In this document: piece by piece, positions 8,372-17,180 of the stretch
Layout of the letters: the number at the start of each line of letters is the position of its first letter
How positions within the stretch are numbered: position 1 is the stretch's first letter
Assembly (NCBI GenBank): GCA_027064005.1
Contig: JAMOQM010000056.1
Location: 1-37,313, forward strand
Origin: Candidatus Cloacimonadota bacterium
GTDB lineage: Bacteria; Cloacimonadota; Cloacimonadia; Cloacimonadales; JAMOQM01
Length of the DNA stretch: 37,313 nt
Reading direction: 5' to 3'
The notes under the pieces: generated by a model
Told to the model about the DNA's origin: nothing
The model's database searches: none
What the model saw: only the letters and a program-made list of their open reading frames with translations
Program-made: the position numbers and the translations under genes

Positions 8372-9969
8372 TAAATTATAGTATCCTTTTTAAAATTCAA
8401 ATCGTCTCTATTGGGATAATCAATTACGGAATGAGATCCTCGACTTTCTTTTCTGGAAATTGCAGCTCTAATAATTAATTGAGCAACAATAGCGAGATTT
8501 CTTGTCTCGATAACTTCTTTTTTAACAGGATTATGTTGGTAGAAATTATTGATTTCCGTGTAAATATTATCAATTCTCTTCAAAGCGTATTTCAGCAATC
8601 TTCGAGACCGCGTAATCCCGACGTATCCGTTCATAATCGTCTTAATTATTTCATTATTATGAGAAATTATTACCCATTCATTTTCATTAAATTCTCCAAC
8701 ATCTTGCCATTCCATAATTGATGGAAATTCCACGTCTTGATCCATAGAAGGATGTTTAGAAGCCCGATAAGCAATAACTCCCGCTTCTAAAAGTGAATTT
8801 GAAGCTAAACGATTTGCACCGTGTAATCCGGTACAAGCAGATTCACCGGCAACAAACAGATTCTTAATATCAGTCAACCCATCAACTGTGGAAAGGACAC
8901 CGCCGCAAAAATAATGAGCAGCCGGAGCAATAGGAATCGGTTCTTTTGTAAAATCAATTCCCCGTTTGGTTAATTTGTAATCAATAAATTTAAAATGATT
9001 TTTTAATTTATCTCGATCAATACCCGTCGCATCCAAATATGCAAATTTCTCACCACGTTTTTTTATTTCTAATTCAATCGCTCTGGAAACAATATCTCGT
9101 GGTGCTAAACTTCCTAATTTATGATATTTCTCCATAAAAGTTTCACCATTTTGAAGACGCAAAATTGCCCCTTCTCCGCGAACAGCTTCACTAATTAAAA
9201 ACGTATCTCCGGTTGGAGAATAAAAAGCAGTTGGATGAAATTGCACAAATTCCATATTAGCCACTCTCGCACCAGCCAAATGAGCCATCGCATAACCATC
9301 GCCGGTTGCAACTTCAGGATTGGTTGTATGTGAATAAACTTGCGATCCCCCACCGGTTGCCAACATAGTTTTTTTAGCACGAAAAGCTGTTACTTTATTG
9401 TTCTCGGTGTTTAAAATATAAGCTCCCCAACATGTTCTCTGAGGAATGAATTCATCAGTTTCATAAACATGATGTTGAGTAATTAGGTCAACCGCCATCT
9501 GATTTTCATAAATATCAATATTTGCATTCTCCCTAACTCGGGCAATTAATGCTTTTTCTACTTCATGACCTGTTGAATCGGCGGCAAAAGCAATTCTTTT
9601 ATGAGAATGACCGCCTTCTCTTGTCAAAGCAATATTTTCGATAGATCTATCCAAACGAATATTTTCTTTATTGAAATCAGTACCGATTTTGATTAAATAA
9701 TCAATAAGATCCGGACCTTCTTCAATAATTTTCCGAATAACAGAAATTTTACCCAATTCCGCACCGGCGGTAAATGTGTCTTGAATATGATTTTCAAACG
9801 CATCCTCTTTATTAATTACAGCCGCAATTCCACCTTGAGCGTATTCAGTATTGCAAGTGCTTAGTTTTTCTTTTGAAACAATGGCAACCGCTCCTTTTTT
9901 AGAAGCTTCCAAAGCGAAAATTAACCCGCCGATACCACTTCCAATTACCAAATAATCATAATTTTTCAT
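8371..9969 (-). CDS. nadB: L-aspartate oxidase
   Basis: LVIGSGIGGLIFALEASKKG FAD motif, NTEYAQGGIAAV, REGGHSHKRIAFAADSTGHE, EFVQFHPTA, HGANRLASNSLLE. Confidence 0.93.
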   Translation of the reverse strand: MKNYDYLVIGSGIGGLIFALEASKKGAVAIVSKEKLSTCNTEYAQGGIAAVINKEDAFENHIQDTFTAGAELGKISVIRKIIEEGPDLIDYLIKIGTDFNKENIRLDRSIENIALTREGGHSHKRIAFAADSTGHEVEKALIARVRENANIDIYENQMAVDLITQHHVYETDEFIPQRTCWGAYILNTENNKVTAFRAKKTMLATGGGSQVYSHTTNPEVATGDGYAMAHLAGARVANMEFVQFHPTAFYSPTGDTFLISEAVRGEGAILRLQNGETFMEKYHKLGSLAPRDIVSRAIELEIKKRGEKFAYLDATGIDRDKLKNHFKFIDYKLTKRGIDFTKEPIPIAPAAHYFCGGVLSTVDGLTDIKNLFVAGESACTGLHGANRLASNSLLEAGVIAYRASKHPSMDQDVEFPSIMEWQDVGEFNENEWVIISHNNEIIKTIMNGYVGITRSRRLLKYALKRIDNIYTEINNFYQHNPVKKEVIETRNLAIVAQLIIRAAISRKESRGSHSVIDYPNRDDLNFKKDTII

Positions 9970-9977
9970 TATAGCCC

Positions 9978-10430
9978 CTAATTTCCATAAAAGGCACCCA
10001 TTTCAAAAGCGTCTTCGACAGGATCTTTATAATATTTTTTTCTAACTCTCAATTCTTTAAACCCTAATTTTTTATACAAGTTAATCGCCCCAATATTAGT
10101 TACGCGAACTTCTAGAAAAAATTTGGTTACTCCCTGTTTAATTTGTTCAGAAATTATTTCGGACAGGAAATATTGTCCCAAACCTTTTTTTCGATAAGGA
10201 AGATCAATAGCTACATTATTAATCAAATATTCATCAATAATTTTCCAACCGCAGATATAACCAATGATTTTGCTTTTAGAAGTATCAATTAGTACTTTGG
10301 AATCATGTTCTCGTATTTCAGAATAGAACATTTCTCTTTCCCAAGCATCAGGGAAAACACGTTTTTCAATTTGGATTATTTCATCCAAATCAGATTCCAG
10401 CATTTTTCTAATGATAAATTTATCCATCAA
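9978..10430 (-). CDS. rimI: GNAT acetyltransferase, ribosomal-protein-alanine N-acetyltransferase-like
   Basis: IIGYICGW, NNVAIDLPYRKKGLGQYFL, LEVRVTNIGAINLYKKLGFKELRVRKKYYKDPVEDAFEM. Confidence 0.85.
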   Translation of the reverse strand: MMDKFIIRKMLESDLDEIIQIEKRVFPDAWEREMFYSEIREHDSKVLIDTSKSKIIGYICGWKIIDEYLINNVAIDLPYRKKGLGQYFLSEIISEQIKQGVTKFFLEVRVTNIGAINLYKKLGFKELRVRKKYYKDPVEDAFEMGAFYGN

Positions 10431-11926
10431 TATCTAAGTTTTTGACCCGGGTAAATTGCGATAAAAGTCTTACCGTTTTTCTTTTTTATTCTTAAATTGT
10501 TTTTAGCAATCAGTGCTTTCGTAGTTACTCCTAATTTATGAGAAATCTTACTGATTGAATCCCCCGCTTTGACCTTATATATTTTGGAATTTTTCTTTTT
10601 GGAATAAGAGACATTTCCACCGAAAAGACGCAATTTCTGTCCGGGCTTTATAACGCTGCTATGAAGATTATTCGCAACTTTAATTTTATAAATCGTTGTA
10701 TGATATTTTTTAGCAATTCCATATAAAGTATCGCCTTTTTTTACAACATGATATCTATAATATCCCGAATTCTTTTTCAAAAATTGTTTTTCGACCAAAG
10801 CTAACTTTGCAGTATTTGGCACAGAATCTTTAGGAAGCAAAATATCAAATTCACCTTTTGGCAAAATAACATCATTAATTGGGGAATATTTCTTTCTTCT
10901 GCGTTTGTAAATTTTTATCCAGGGATTATTTTCCCAAACTTTACTTACAACAGTTCCCTGCATTTTTGCCCATTGATCTATTTTGTAATATCCGTTTAGT
11001 TTAAGATGAACTTTTCGGACATTGTCGCAAATATATGGATCACGTTTAAAAGTTTTACCGAATATTTTTTCCTCATTAAGAAAAATTGTTTTGATTGCAA
11101 TTGCTCTCCAAAGATATTTGTTAGTTTCGTCAACTCTCATAATCAAATCCGAGAAAGTCTTTCCACCTTGTTGCTTAACAATTTTAGAGATACTTCCAAC
11201 TCCGGCATTATAAGAACACATAGCTAAAAGCCAATCTTTTACGCCTCGTTTTCTTTCGAGATAGTGATAGCTGTTTTTAAGATATTTTGCCGCAGCTTTG
11301 GTTGATTTAAAAACATTTCGTCTTTCATCGATATATGAATTAACTTTTAAACCGTAACCTTTTCCGGTAGATCTCATAAATTGCCATATCCCTGCCGCAC
11401 CAACCGATGAGGTTGCCATTGGATTCAAAAAACTTTCCGCAACAGCTAAATATTTGGCATCAAGAGGAATATTTTCTTCAGTAAATATAGAATCAATTAA
11501 AGTAAAATATCTTCCACTTCTTGGAATAAATCTGTGAGCGTGTTTTAATTCACTATTAAAAATCTTCTTAAATTTAGTACGAATCCGATCATTTTTCAAA
11601 TAAAATTTTTGACCTGCAAAATAAACAGAATCAGGTATCTCAAAATTAGGATTTATGGTTAAACGGCTATTGGCATCGTCTAATGAAACTCTTAGAGAAT
11701 CAATAGTGTCATATAATGTATCCACCAAAGCTTGAAGAGAATCGATAACTTCACTTTGATTATCAATCATTTTAGTAAGAGTATCAACTTTGGTCAAAAC
11801 CACAATAGAGTCTTTTTCTAAAGCTATAGATTGCGGTTTCTTAATAGCATTTTTATGAAACAGATTAAAATCGTAACTACATCCAAATGAAGAAATTACA
11901 AGCAGTATTAGTAGTATTTTTTTCAT
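10427..11926 (-). CDS. MltD-like lytic murein transglycosylase lipoprotein with two LysM repeats
   Basis: Lipobox-like SSFGC; VAESFLNPMATSSVGAAGIWQFM SLT signature, MCSYNAGVGSI; LysM YHVVKKGDTLYGIAKKYHTTIYKIKVANNL and YKVKAGDSISKISHKLGVTTKALIAKNNL. Confidence 0.9.
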   Translation of the reverse strand: MKKILLILLVISSFGCSYDFNLFHKNAIKKPQSIALEKDSIVVLTKVDTLTKMIDNQSEVIDSLQALVDTLYDTIDSLRVSLDDANSRLTINPNFEIPDSVYFAGQKFYLKNDRIRTKFKKIFNSELKHAHRFIPRSGRYFTLIDSIFTEENIPLDAKYLAVAESFLNPMATSSVGAAGIWQFMRSTGKGYGLKVNSYIDERRNVFKSTKAAAKYLKNSYHYLERKRGVKDWLLAMCSYNAGVGSISKIVKQQGGKTFSDLIMRVDETNKYLWRAIAIKTIFLNEEKIFGKTFKRDPYICDNVRKVHLKLNGYYKIDQWAKMQGTVVSKVWENNPWIKIYKRRRKKYSPINDVILPKGEFDILLPKDSVPNTAKLALVEKQFLKKNSGYYRYHVVKKGDTLYGIAKKYHTTIYKIKVANNLHSSVIKPGQKLRLFGGNVSYSKKKNSKIYKVKAGDSISKISHKLGVTTKALIAKNNLRIKKKNGKTFIAIYPGQKLRY

Positions 11927-11934
11927 ATCATTTT

Positions 11935-12951
11935 TTATCTTTCAGAATATTGTTTACGATAATATTCAAGATATTCTCCATTTACAATATTTTCTGTCCA
12001 TTTTTTAAAATTAAGATACCATTCAACCGTATTATTAATTCCATCTTGAAATTCTACTTGCGGTTTCCATCCTAATTCTTCTCTAATTTTAGAAGAATCA
12101 ATAGCATATCTTCTATCGTGTCCGGGTCTATCTTTTACATAAGTTATTAAGTTTTCACTTTTACCTAATTTTTTCAATATCAATTTAATCAAATCGATAT
12201 TTGTCCATTCATTACTACTTCCGATATTATAAACTTCTCCGGGTTTTCCCTTGTGCAAAACAGCATCGATTGCTCGGCAATGATCTTCGACATAAATCCA
12301 ATCACGAACGTTCTTCCCATCACCATAAACAGGTAATTTTTTGTCATTAACGGCGTTGTTAATCATCAAAGGAATGAGTTTTTCCGGGAATTGATATGGG
12401 CCGTAGTTATTGCTACAACGCGTAATATTTACATTTTGACCGTAAGTTTTATAAGCAGCTCTAACCAATAAATCCGAAGAAGCTTTACTGGCGGCATAAG
12501 GGCTATTTGGCGAAATATTATTTTCTTCCGTAAAGAATCCTTCATTACCGAGAGATCCATAAACTTCATCAGTAGAAATATGAACAAATTTTTGAATGTT
12601 ATGTTCTCTGGAATAAGTTAGAAGGTTATTTGTTCCTAAAATATTTGTTTTAATAAATACTTCTGAATCCAAAATGCTTCTATCAACGTGAGATTCGGCG
12701 GCAAAATGGACAACGAAATCCGGATTATATTCTTCAAAGACATTTTTCACATCTTTAGAATTGGTGATATCGCCTTTAACAAAAGCGTAATTGGAATTAT
12801 CTTCAATTGATGACAAATTGCTTAAATTGCCTGCATAAGTCAAACTGTCAAAATTAATAATACTATATTCTTTATGATTTTTCAAAAAATACAGAATAAA
12901 ATTCGACCCAATAAAACCGGCTCCACCTGTTACCAAAATAATTTTACTCAT
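11935..12951 (-). CDS. rfbB: dTDP-glucose 4,6-dehydratase
   Basis: VTGGAGFIGSNFI, AAESHVDRSI, STDEVYGSLG, SPYAASKASSDLL, RCSNNYGPYQFPEKLIPL, GKNVRDWIYVEDH. Confidence 0.95.
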   Translation of the reverse strand: MSKIILVTGGAGFIGSNFILYFLKNHKEYSIINFDSLTYAGNLSNLSSIEDNSNYAFVKGDITNSKDVKNVFEEYNPDFVVHFAAESHVDRSILDSEVFIKTNILGTNNLLTYSREHNIQKFVHISTDEVYGSLGNEGFFTEENNISPNSPYAASKASSDLLVRAAYKTYGQNVNITRCSNNYGPYQFPEKLIPLMINNAVNDKKLPVYGDGKNVRDWIYVEDHCRAIDAVLHKGKPGEVYNIGSSNEWTNIDLIKLILKKLGKSENLITYVKDRPGHDRRYAIDSSKIREELGWKPQVEFQDGINNTVEWYLNFKKWTENIVNGEYLEYYRKQYSER

Positions 12952-13674
12952 TTATATCTCCTTCTTTAATTCGTATGCATGTTGGTTTGCTTTATGATAA
13001 GATGGAAAAGTACCGGCATCTGTCCACCAGCCTTTCAAAACATCATAACTTAATTCATCTAATTTAATATAATAATTGTTAACGTCTGTAATTTCTAATT
13101 CTCCGCGGTTGGAAGGTTTTAATTTTTTAATAAAATCAAAAACCTTGTTGTCATACATATAAATACCGGTTACACAAAAATTGCTTTTGGGATTTGCCGG
13201 TTTTTCTTCAATAGAAATAATTTTATTATTTGAAATATCGGCGACACCATAACGAGAAGGATCTTCAACTTCTTTAATAAGAATTTTTGCTCCGATTTTT
13301 TGTTTTTTAAAATTGCTCACATAATGTCCGATATTATCATTAAAAATATTATCACCCAAAATTACAACAACATAATCATTTCCAACAAAATTTTCCGCCA
13401 ATCCCAAAGCTTGAGCAATACCGCCCGGCTCATCTTGAACTTTATAAGTAAATTTACAGCCAAAATCTTTACCGCTTCCCAATAAATTTACAACTGCCCC
13501 CATATGTTCAATACCGGTAATAATGAGAATTTCATCAATTCCCGCATCCAATAATTTTTGAATTGGATGAAAAATCATCGGTTTTTCTCCCACCGGAAGA
13601 AGGTGTTTATTGGTAACTTTTGTCAAAGGGAACAATCTTGAACCTGTTCCGCCTGCTAAAACAACGCCTTTCAT
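12952..13674 (-). CDS. rfbA: Glucose-1-phosphate thymidylyltransferase (short form)
   Basis: MKGVVLAGGTGSRLFPLTKVTNKHLLPVGEKPMIFHPI, ILGDNIFND, GRELEITDVN-type motif, GWWTDAGTF. Confidence 0.88.
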   Translation of the reverse strand: MKGVVLAGGTGSRLFPLTKVTNKHLLPVGEKPMIFHPIQKLLDAGIDEILIITGIEHMGAVVNLLGSGKDFGCKFTYKVQDEPGGIAQALGLAENFVGNDYVVVILGDNIFNDNIGHYVSNFKKQKIGAKILIKEVEDPSRYGVADISNNKIISIEEKPANPKSNFCVTGIYMYDNKVFDFIKKLKPSNRGELEITDVNNYYIKLDELSYDVLKGWWTDAGTFPSYHKANQHAYELKKEI

Positions 13675-13686
13675 ATTTAAAAATCC

Positions 13687-14325
13687 TTACTTATCCAATA
13701 AGTTTGCTAATTCGTTTTTGTCTTCAATACTTGTTAATAACAAATCTTTTTTAGTTTTGTTACCGTTGATATTTAAAATATTTAGTTTTCCTGAACATTT
13801 ACTGATGTCATTCTTGAAATCACAATAAGCTCCAATCACAACAAGTTCGCCGGATTCAATTTTTTCAGAAAAATGTTTTACCGAAAAACTAACTTGGTAG
13901 TCGATATTTTGAATAATATTTTCAACTAAAGTTTTATTGTTTTTACCTTGATAAACTTGCTGAAAATTATCCAGTTCGGATTTAATCCCATCAGTTTCGT
14001 TTGAATAATCTGTAAAATAAGCTTTTACTGCTCCACAATCGGAATGACCAACAATTAATAAAATCGGAGTGTGTAAATGCAAAATTCCATATTCTACAGC
14101 TCCGATATTTGTGGTAACTTGATTTCCAAGATTTCTCACGACAAATATTTTATTAATTGATTCTTGAGCAAAAAAGCTATTTTGAACTCGACTGTCGGAA
14201 CAAGTTACAAGGGTAATATCAGGATTTTGCCCATTTGAAATCGACTTAAAATCATTTTCGCAATGTTTTTTTAAGAACTTTCTATTATCAGAAATCAGTG
14301 TATTCATTAGTTTGGATATTTTCAT
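13687..14325 (-). CDS. Beta-class carbonic anhydrase
   Basis: TLVTCSDSRVQNSFF, FVVRNLGNQVTTNIGAVEYGILHL, IVGHSDCGAVKAYF (Cys/Asp/His/Cys zinc-site motifs). Confidence 0.9.
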   Translation of the reverse strand: MKISKLMNTLISDNRKFLKKHCENDFKSISNGQNPDITLVTCSDSRVQNSFFAQESINKIFVVRNLGNQVTTNIGAVEYGILHLHTPILLIVGHSDCGAVKAYFTDYSNETDGIKSELDNFQQVYQGKNNKTLVENIIQNIDYQVSFSVKHFSEKIESGELVVIGAYCDFKNDISKCSGKLNILNINGNKTKKDLLLTSIEDKNELANLLDK

Positions 14326-14346
14326 TTAATTCTCCTAATAATTTCT

Positions 14347-14541
14347 TTATGATGTCGTAATAACATTCTTGAAAGAACACTTGAGAGTTTTACCAAATCT
14401 ATTTGACCGCAAAAATATCGGCGTTTGATAATTCTCTAATTTTCCGCTAAATTTAGTATTATCGCCAAAACAATATTTTTCTTGAACAATCTGATTGTAA
14501 TTGACGATACAATAAGGGATTCTATTCTTTTGGAACGTCAT
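14347..14541 (-). pseudogene. Truncated N-terminus of an AAA-ATPase_like protein (family often fused to PD-(D/E)XK nuclease)
   Basis: NRIPYCIVNYNQIVQEKYCFGDNTKFSGKLENYQTPIFLRSNRFGKTL resembles the family N-terminus (KIPYGIxxFxxIxxxxYYYVDKTxFIxxLE...FLRPRRFGKSL). It terminates right after the P-loop-like RFGKT. Confidence 0.6.
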
Positions 14542-14542
14542 A

Positions 14543-15703
14543 CTAAAAATATCGCCCCGGTAAAAGGAGGTTTTTAGCTTCTTCGTTAAAATATCGATCT
14601 GTCATTGTTGCGATAAAATCTCTTACTTTTTCAGCATCATTGAATTGATTCAGATAATTTTCATTTTTATGATTCAAAAAATGTTTAAATATTTTAGATT
14701 CGAAATTACAATTTTTTATATCATCTAAATATTTATCAAATAACAAATCCATCGATCGATAAATAACGCTATTTGCCTGCTTAACTTTTTTATTAGTATA
14801 TATTTTTTCATAATTAAATTTCTTTAATTTTAGAAGAGAATCCGAGGTTTCATTGTCAAATCCAACATAATCTTTTTCAAAACTTTCGATAGCCACGCTT
14901 TTAACCAATCTATCAATAATAGTGCTATTCCTATCTCCGAAAACTTCAACACAATCTTTAGGAAGTTCTTCACGCTTTAAAATATCATACCTGATAGCAT
15001 CTTCAATATCTTGTCCGATATAAGCAATTGTATCGGAAATTCTTACCACACAACCTTCCATTGTAAAAGGCATCCAACCGGGATTTTTACCTTCCATTTT
15101 TTCTGAGATATAAAGATCTATATCTTTTTCGGTTTTATGTAAATTTGGTTTTAACATTTGGTTATGAACTTCTCCATCATGAGAAATAATACCGTCTCTA
15201 ACTTGAAAAGTAAGATTTAAACCGCGACCTTGCCGAGAAATATTATCGACAATATGCATACTTTCGATATTATGATAAAATCGCCCAATCTCATGTTTTT
15301 CGCAACATTTACTCAAAGCTTTTTCTCCGTCATGTCCGAAAGGTGTATGTCCCAAATCATGACCTAAAGCAATCGCTTCAATTAACTCCAAATTTAAACC
15401 CAACATCTTACCAATTGTACGCGAGATTTGAGATACATAAGTTGTATGAATGCTCCGATTACTCATTTCCTCATCAATCATATTTGCAAAAGAAAATACT
15501 TGAGTTTTGCCTTGATAGCGTCGATAAGCACCACTATAAACTATTCTGTCGCGATCAACAGCAAAGGGAAATCTGACATCAAAATCTTTTTCTTCAATTT
15601 TTCGAAAAGCATCGTTGGAATGACAGGCAAATTTGCTCAAATTCATTTCATTTGTTTGAAGCATTCTCGCGGAAATTTCTCTTAATATTTTTTCATTTTT
15701 CAT
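14543..15703 (-). CDS. dgt: Deoxyguanosinetriphosphate triphosphohydrolase-like HD protein
   Basis: YSGAYRRYQGKTQVF, RSIHTTYVSQISRTIG, IALGHDLGHTPFGHDGEKAL (HD motif). Confidence 0.9.
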   Translation of the reverse strand: MKNEKILREISARMLQTNEMNLSKFACHSNDAFRKIEEKDFDVRFPFAVDRDRIVYSGAYRRYQGKTQVFSFANMIDEEMSNRSIHTTYVSQISRTIGKMLGLNLELIEAIALGHDLGHTPFGHDGEKALSKCCEKHEIGRFYHNIESMHIVDNISRQGRGLNLTFQVRDGIISHDGEVHNQMLKPNLHKTEKDIDLYISEKMEGKNPGWMPFTMEGCVVRISDTIAYIGQDIEDAIRYDILKREELPKDCVEVFGDRNSTIIDRLVKSVAIESFEKDYVGFDNETSDSLLKLKKFNYEKIYTNKKVKQANSVIYRSMDLLFDKYLDDIKNCNFESKIFKHFLNHKNENYLNQFNDAEKVRDFIATMTDRYFNEEAKNLLLPGRYF

Positions 15704-16325
15704 TTTGTCCTACCTTTTTATAAAACATAAAAGTTGGATGATAGCCTAATTCTGCCCATCTTTCTTCAAAATAAGTTGATATGTGATTCTGCGGTCTTTC
15801 CATTGAATAGCCATTTTCGAAAATTGAGTTAAAATCCGAACGAGAGTTGAAAATTTTTTGAATCCATTTTGCATATTCAGGATGATCGGTTGCAATTTGA
15901 ACTTCGCCGTTTATTTTTAAAATTTTATTTAGAGAATCCAAAAATTTATTTTGAATTAATCTATTTTTATGATGACGTCTTTTCGGCCAAGGATCCGGGT
16001 GTTGGATATAGATTATATCAAAAGAATCTTGCGGAATAAATTCGTTAATTTTTTCATCAACATATAGTTTTATAAGGCGAACATTCTTATTAATTTCCGG
16101 GTCAAGTTTTTTAGTAATTGTAACGATACGTTTTGGTTTTAATTCAATTCCAATAAAATTTACATCTTTTTCAATTGCTGATTTTTTAGCGATAAATTCA
16201 CCTTTACCGCTTCCAATTTCTAAATGAACAGGTTTATCATTCCCGAATATTTTATTAAAATTAAGAGGCAAATCCACTTCTTCAATATCTATAACAAAAA
16301 ATCTAAGTTTTTCTTCTATCGTCAT
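15693..16325 (-). CDS. trmB: tRNA (guanine-N7-)-methyltransferase
   Basis: PVHLEIGSGKGEFI, FIGIELKPKRI, YIQHPDPWPKRRHHKNRLIQ, ATDHPEYAKW. ATG 16325 (MTIEEKL) chosen over the track start 16355; start uncertain. Confidence 0.92.
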   Translation of the reverse strand: MTIEEKLRFFVIDIEEVDLPLNFNKIFGNDKPVHLEIGSGKGEFIAKKSAIEKDVNFIGIELKPKRIVTITKKLDPEINKNVRLIKLYVDEKINEFIPQDSFDIIYIQHPDPWPKRRHHKNRLIQNKFLDSLNKILKINGEVQIATDHPEYAKWIQKIFNSRSDFNSIFENGYSMERPQNHISTYFEERWAELGYHPTFMFYKKVGQNEK

Positions 16326-16427
16326 TACTATTAAGCTCCTTTTAAGTAAATCCAAAAAAAGTTAGCCTTAATGATTGTCAACTAAACATCTTATTTTAGA
16401 AATTAAATTTAAACAAATCCTGCTATT

Positions 16428-17180
16428 TTATAATATCGGTTTAGCTAATTCATTTAGGTTGCAATAAGTAAATTCCTCATTTTTAATTGTTGATTGAACT
16501 TTCAAACCAAAGGTTTTCAGAAATTTTAGAAAATCCAAATCATCGGAAATAAATAAATCTGATGACAAAGCTGCAACAAATAAATCTCGATAATTTTTAC
16601 GTGAAACGTGGATTTCTTCAGACGAATTTTTCAGTAGCAGATTAACCGAAAATAAGACTTGTTTCCCTATATTTTTTTGAATATTAATCATATTTTTATT
16701 AAAAAAAGGAGAAATAATTATTTTCTTAAGATATACAATAACCGGAAATTTCCCCAAACTTTGATTTTCTAAAATATTTATTTTAATCTTTTCATTAGAA
16801 TCTTTTTTAATTTTTAGAAAGAATATTAAATTATCCAAAAGGTTGCCTTCAGATTTTTGAATCTCAAAATTACCGCCAAAAGTTGACATATAAAGATGGC
16901 TATTCATTTTTTTATGAATTTTTTGATGGATTTTTTTTGAAAAATTTATGATAATACTTTCATTATCTATTTTTCGCAAATCAAAATTTTGTTGAATAAA
17001 GTTACAATCCAATAAAGAAAAAACAGAAAATAAATCGTCGTTTAAATAAAAATTAATTTGATTAAAAGAACTTCTAATTGAAATCAAATTTTGCAATATC
17101 AGGATGTTCTCATAAAAAGAATCTCCGCCGATTATTACTAAATTATTTTTTGAATTAAATATTTGGGAAAAGTTTATCAT
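16428..17180 (-). CDS. Hypothetical protein, possibly a divergent GT9 (heptosyltransferase-like) fold
   Basis: ATG 17180 (MINFSQIFNSKNNLVIIGGDS) has an AAGGAAAA SD; the track start 17243 would overlap the kinase gene more deeply. The N-terminus and SSDLFISDDLDFLKFLKTFGLKV segment resemble GT9 patterns by eye. Confidence 0.55.
   Translation of the reverse strand: MINFSQIFNSKNNLVIIGGDSFYENILILQNLISIRSSFNQINFYLNDDLFSVFSLLDCNFIQQNFDLRKIDNESIIINFSKKIHQKIHKKMNSHLYMSTFGGNFEIQKSEGNLLDNLIFFLKIKKDSNEKIKINILENQSLGKFPVIVYLKKIIISPFFNKNMINIQKNIGKQVLFSVNLLLKNSSEEIHVSRKNYRDLFVAALSSDLFISDDLDFLKFLKTFGLKVQSTIKNEEFTYCNLNELAKPIL

Noticed and set aside
9195-9380. 61-aa minus-strand ORF within nadB
   Set aside because: Shadow frame in a conserved enzyme gene.
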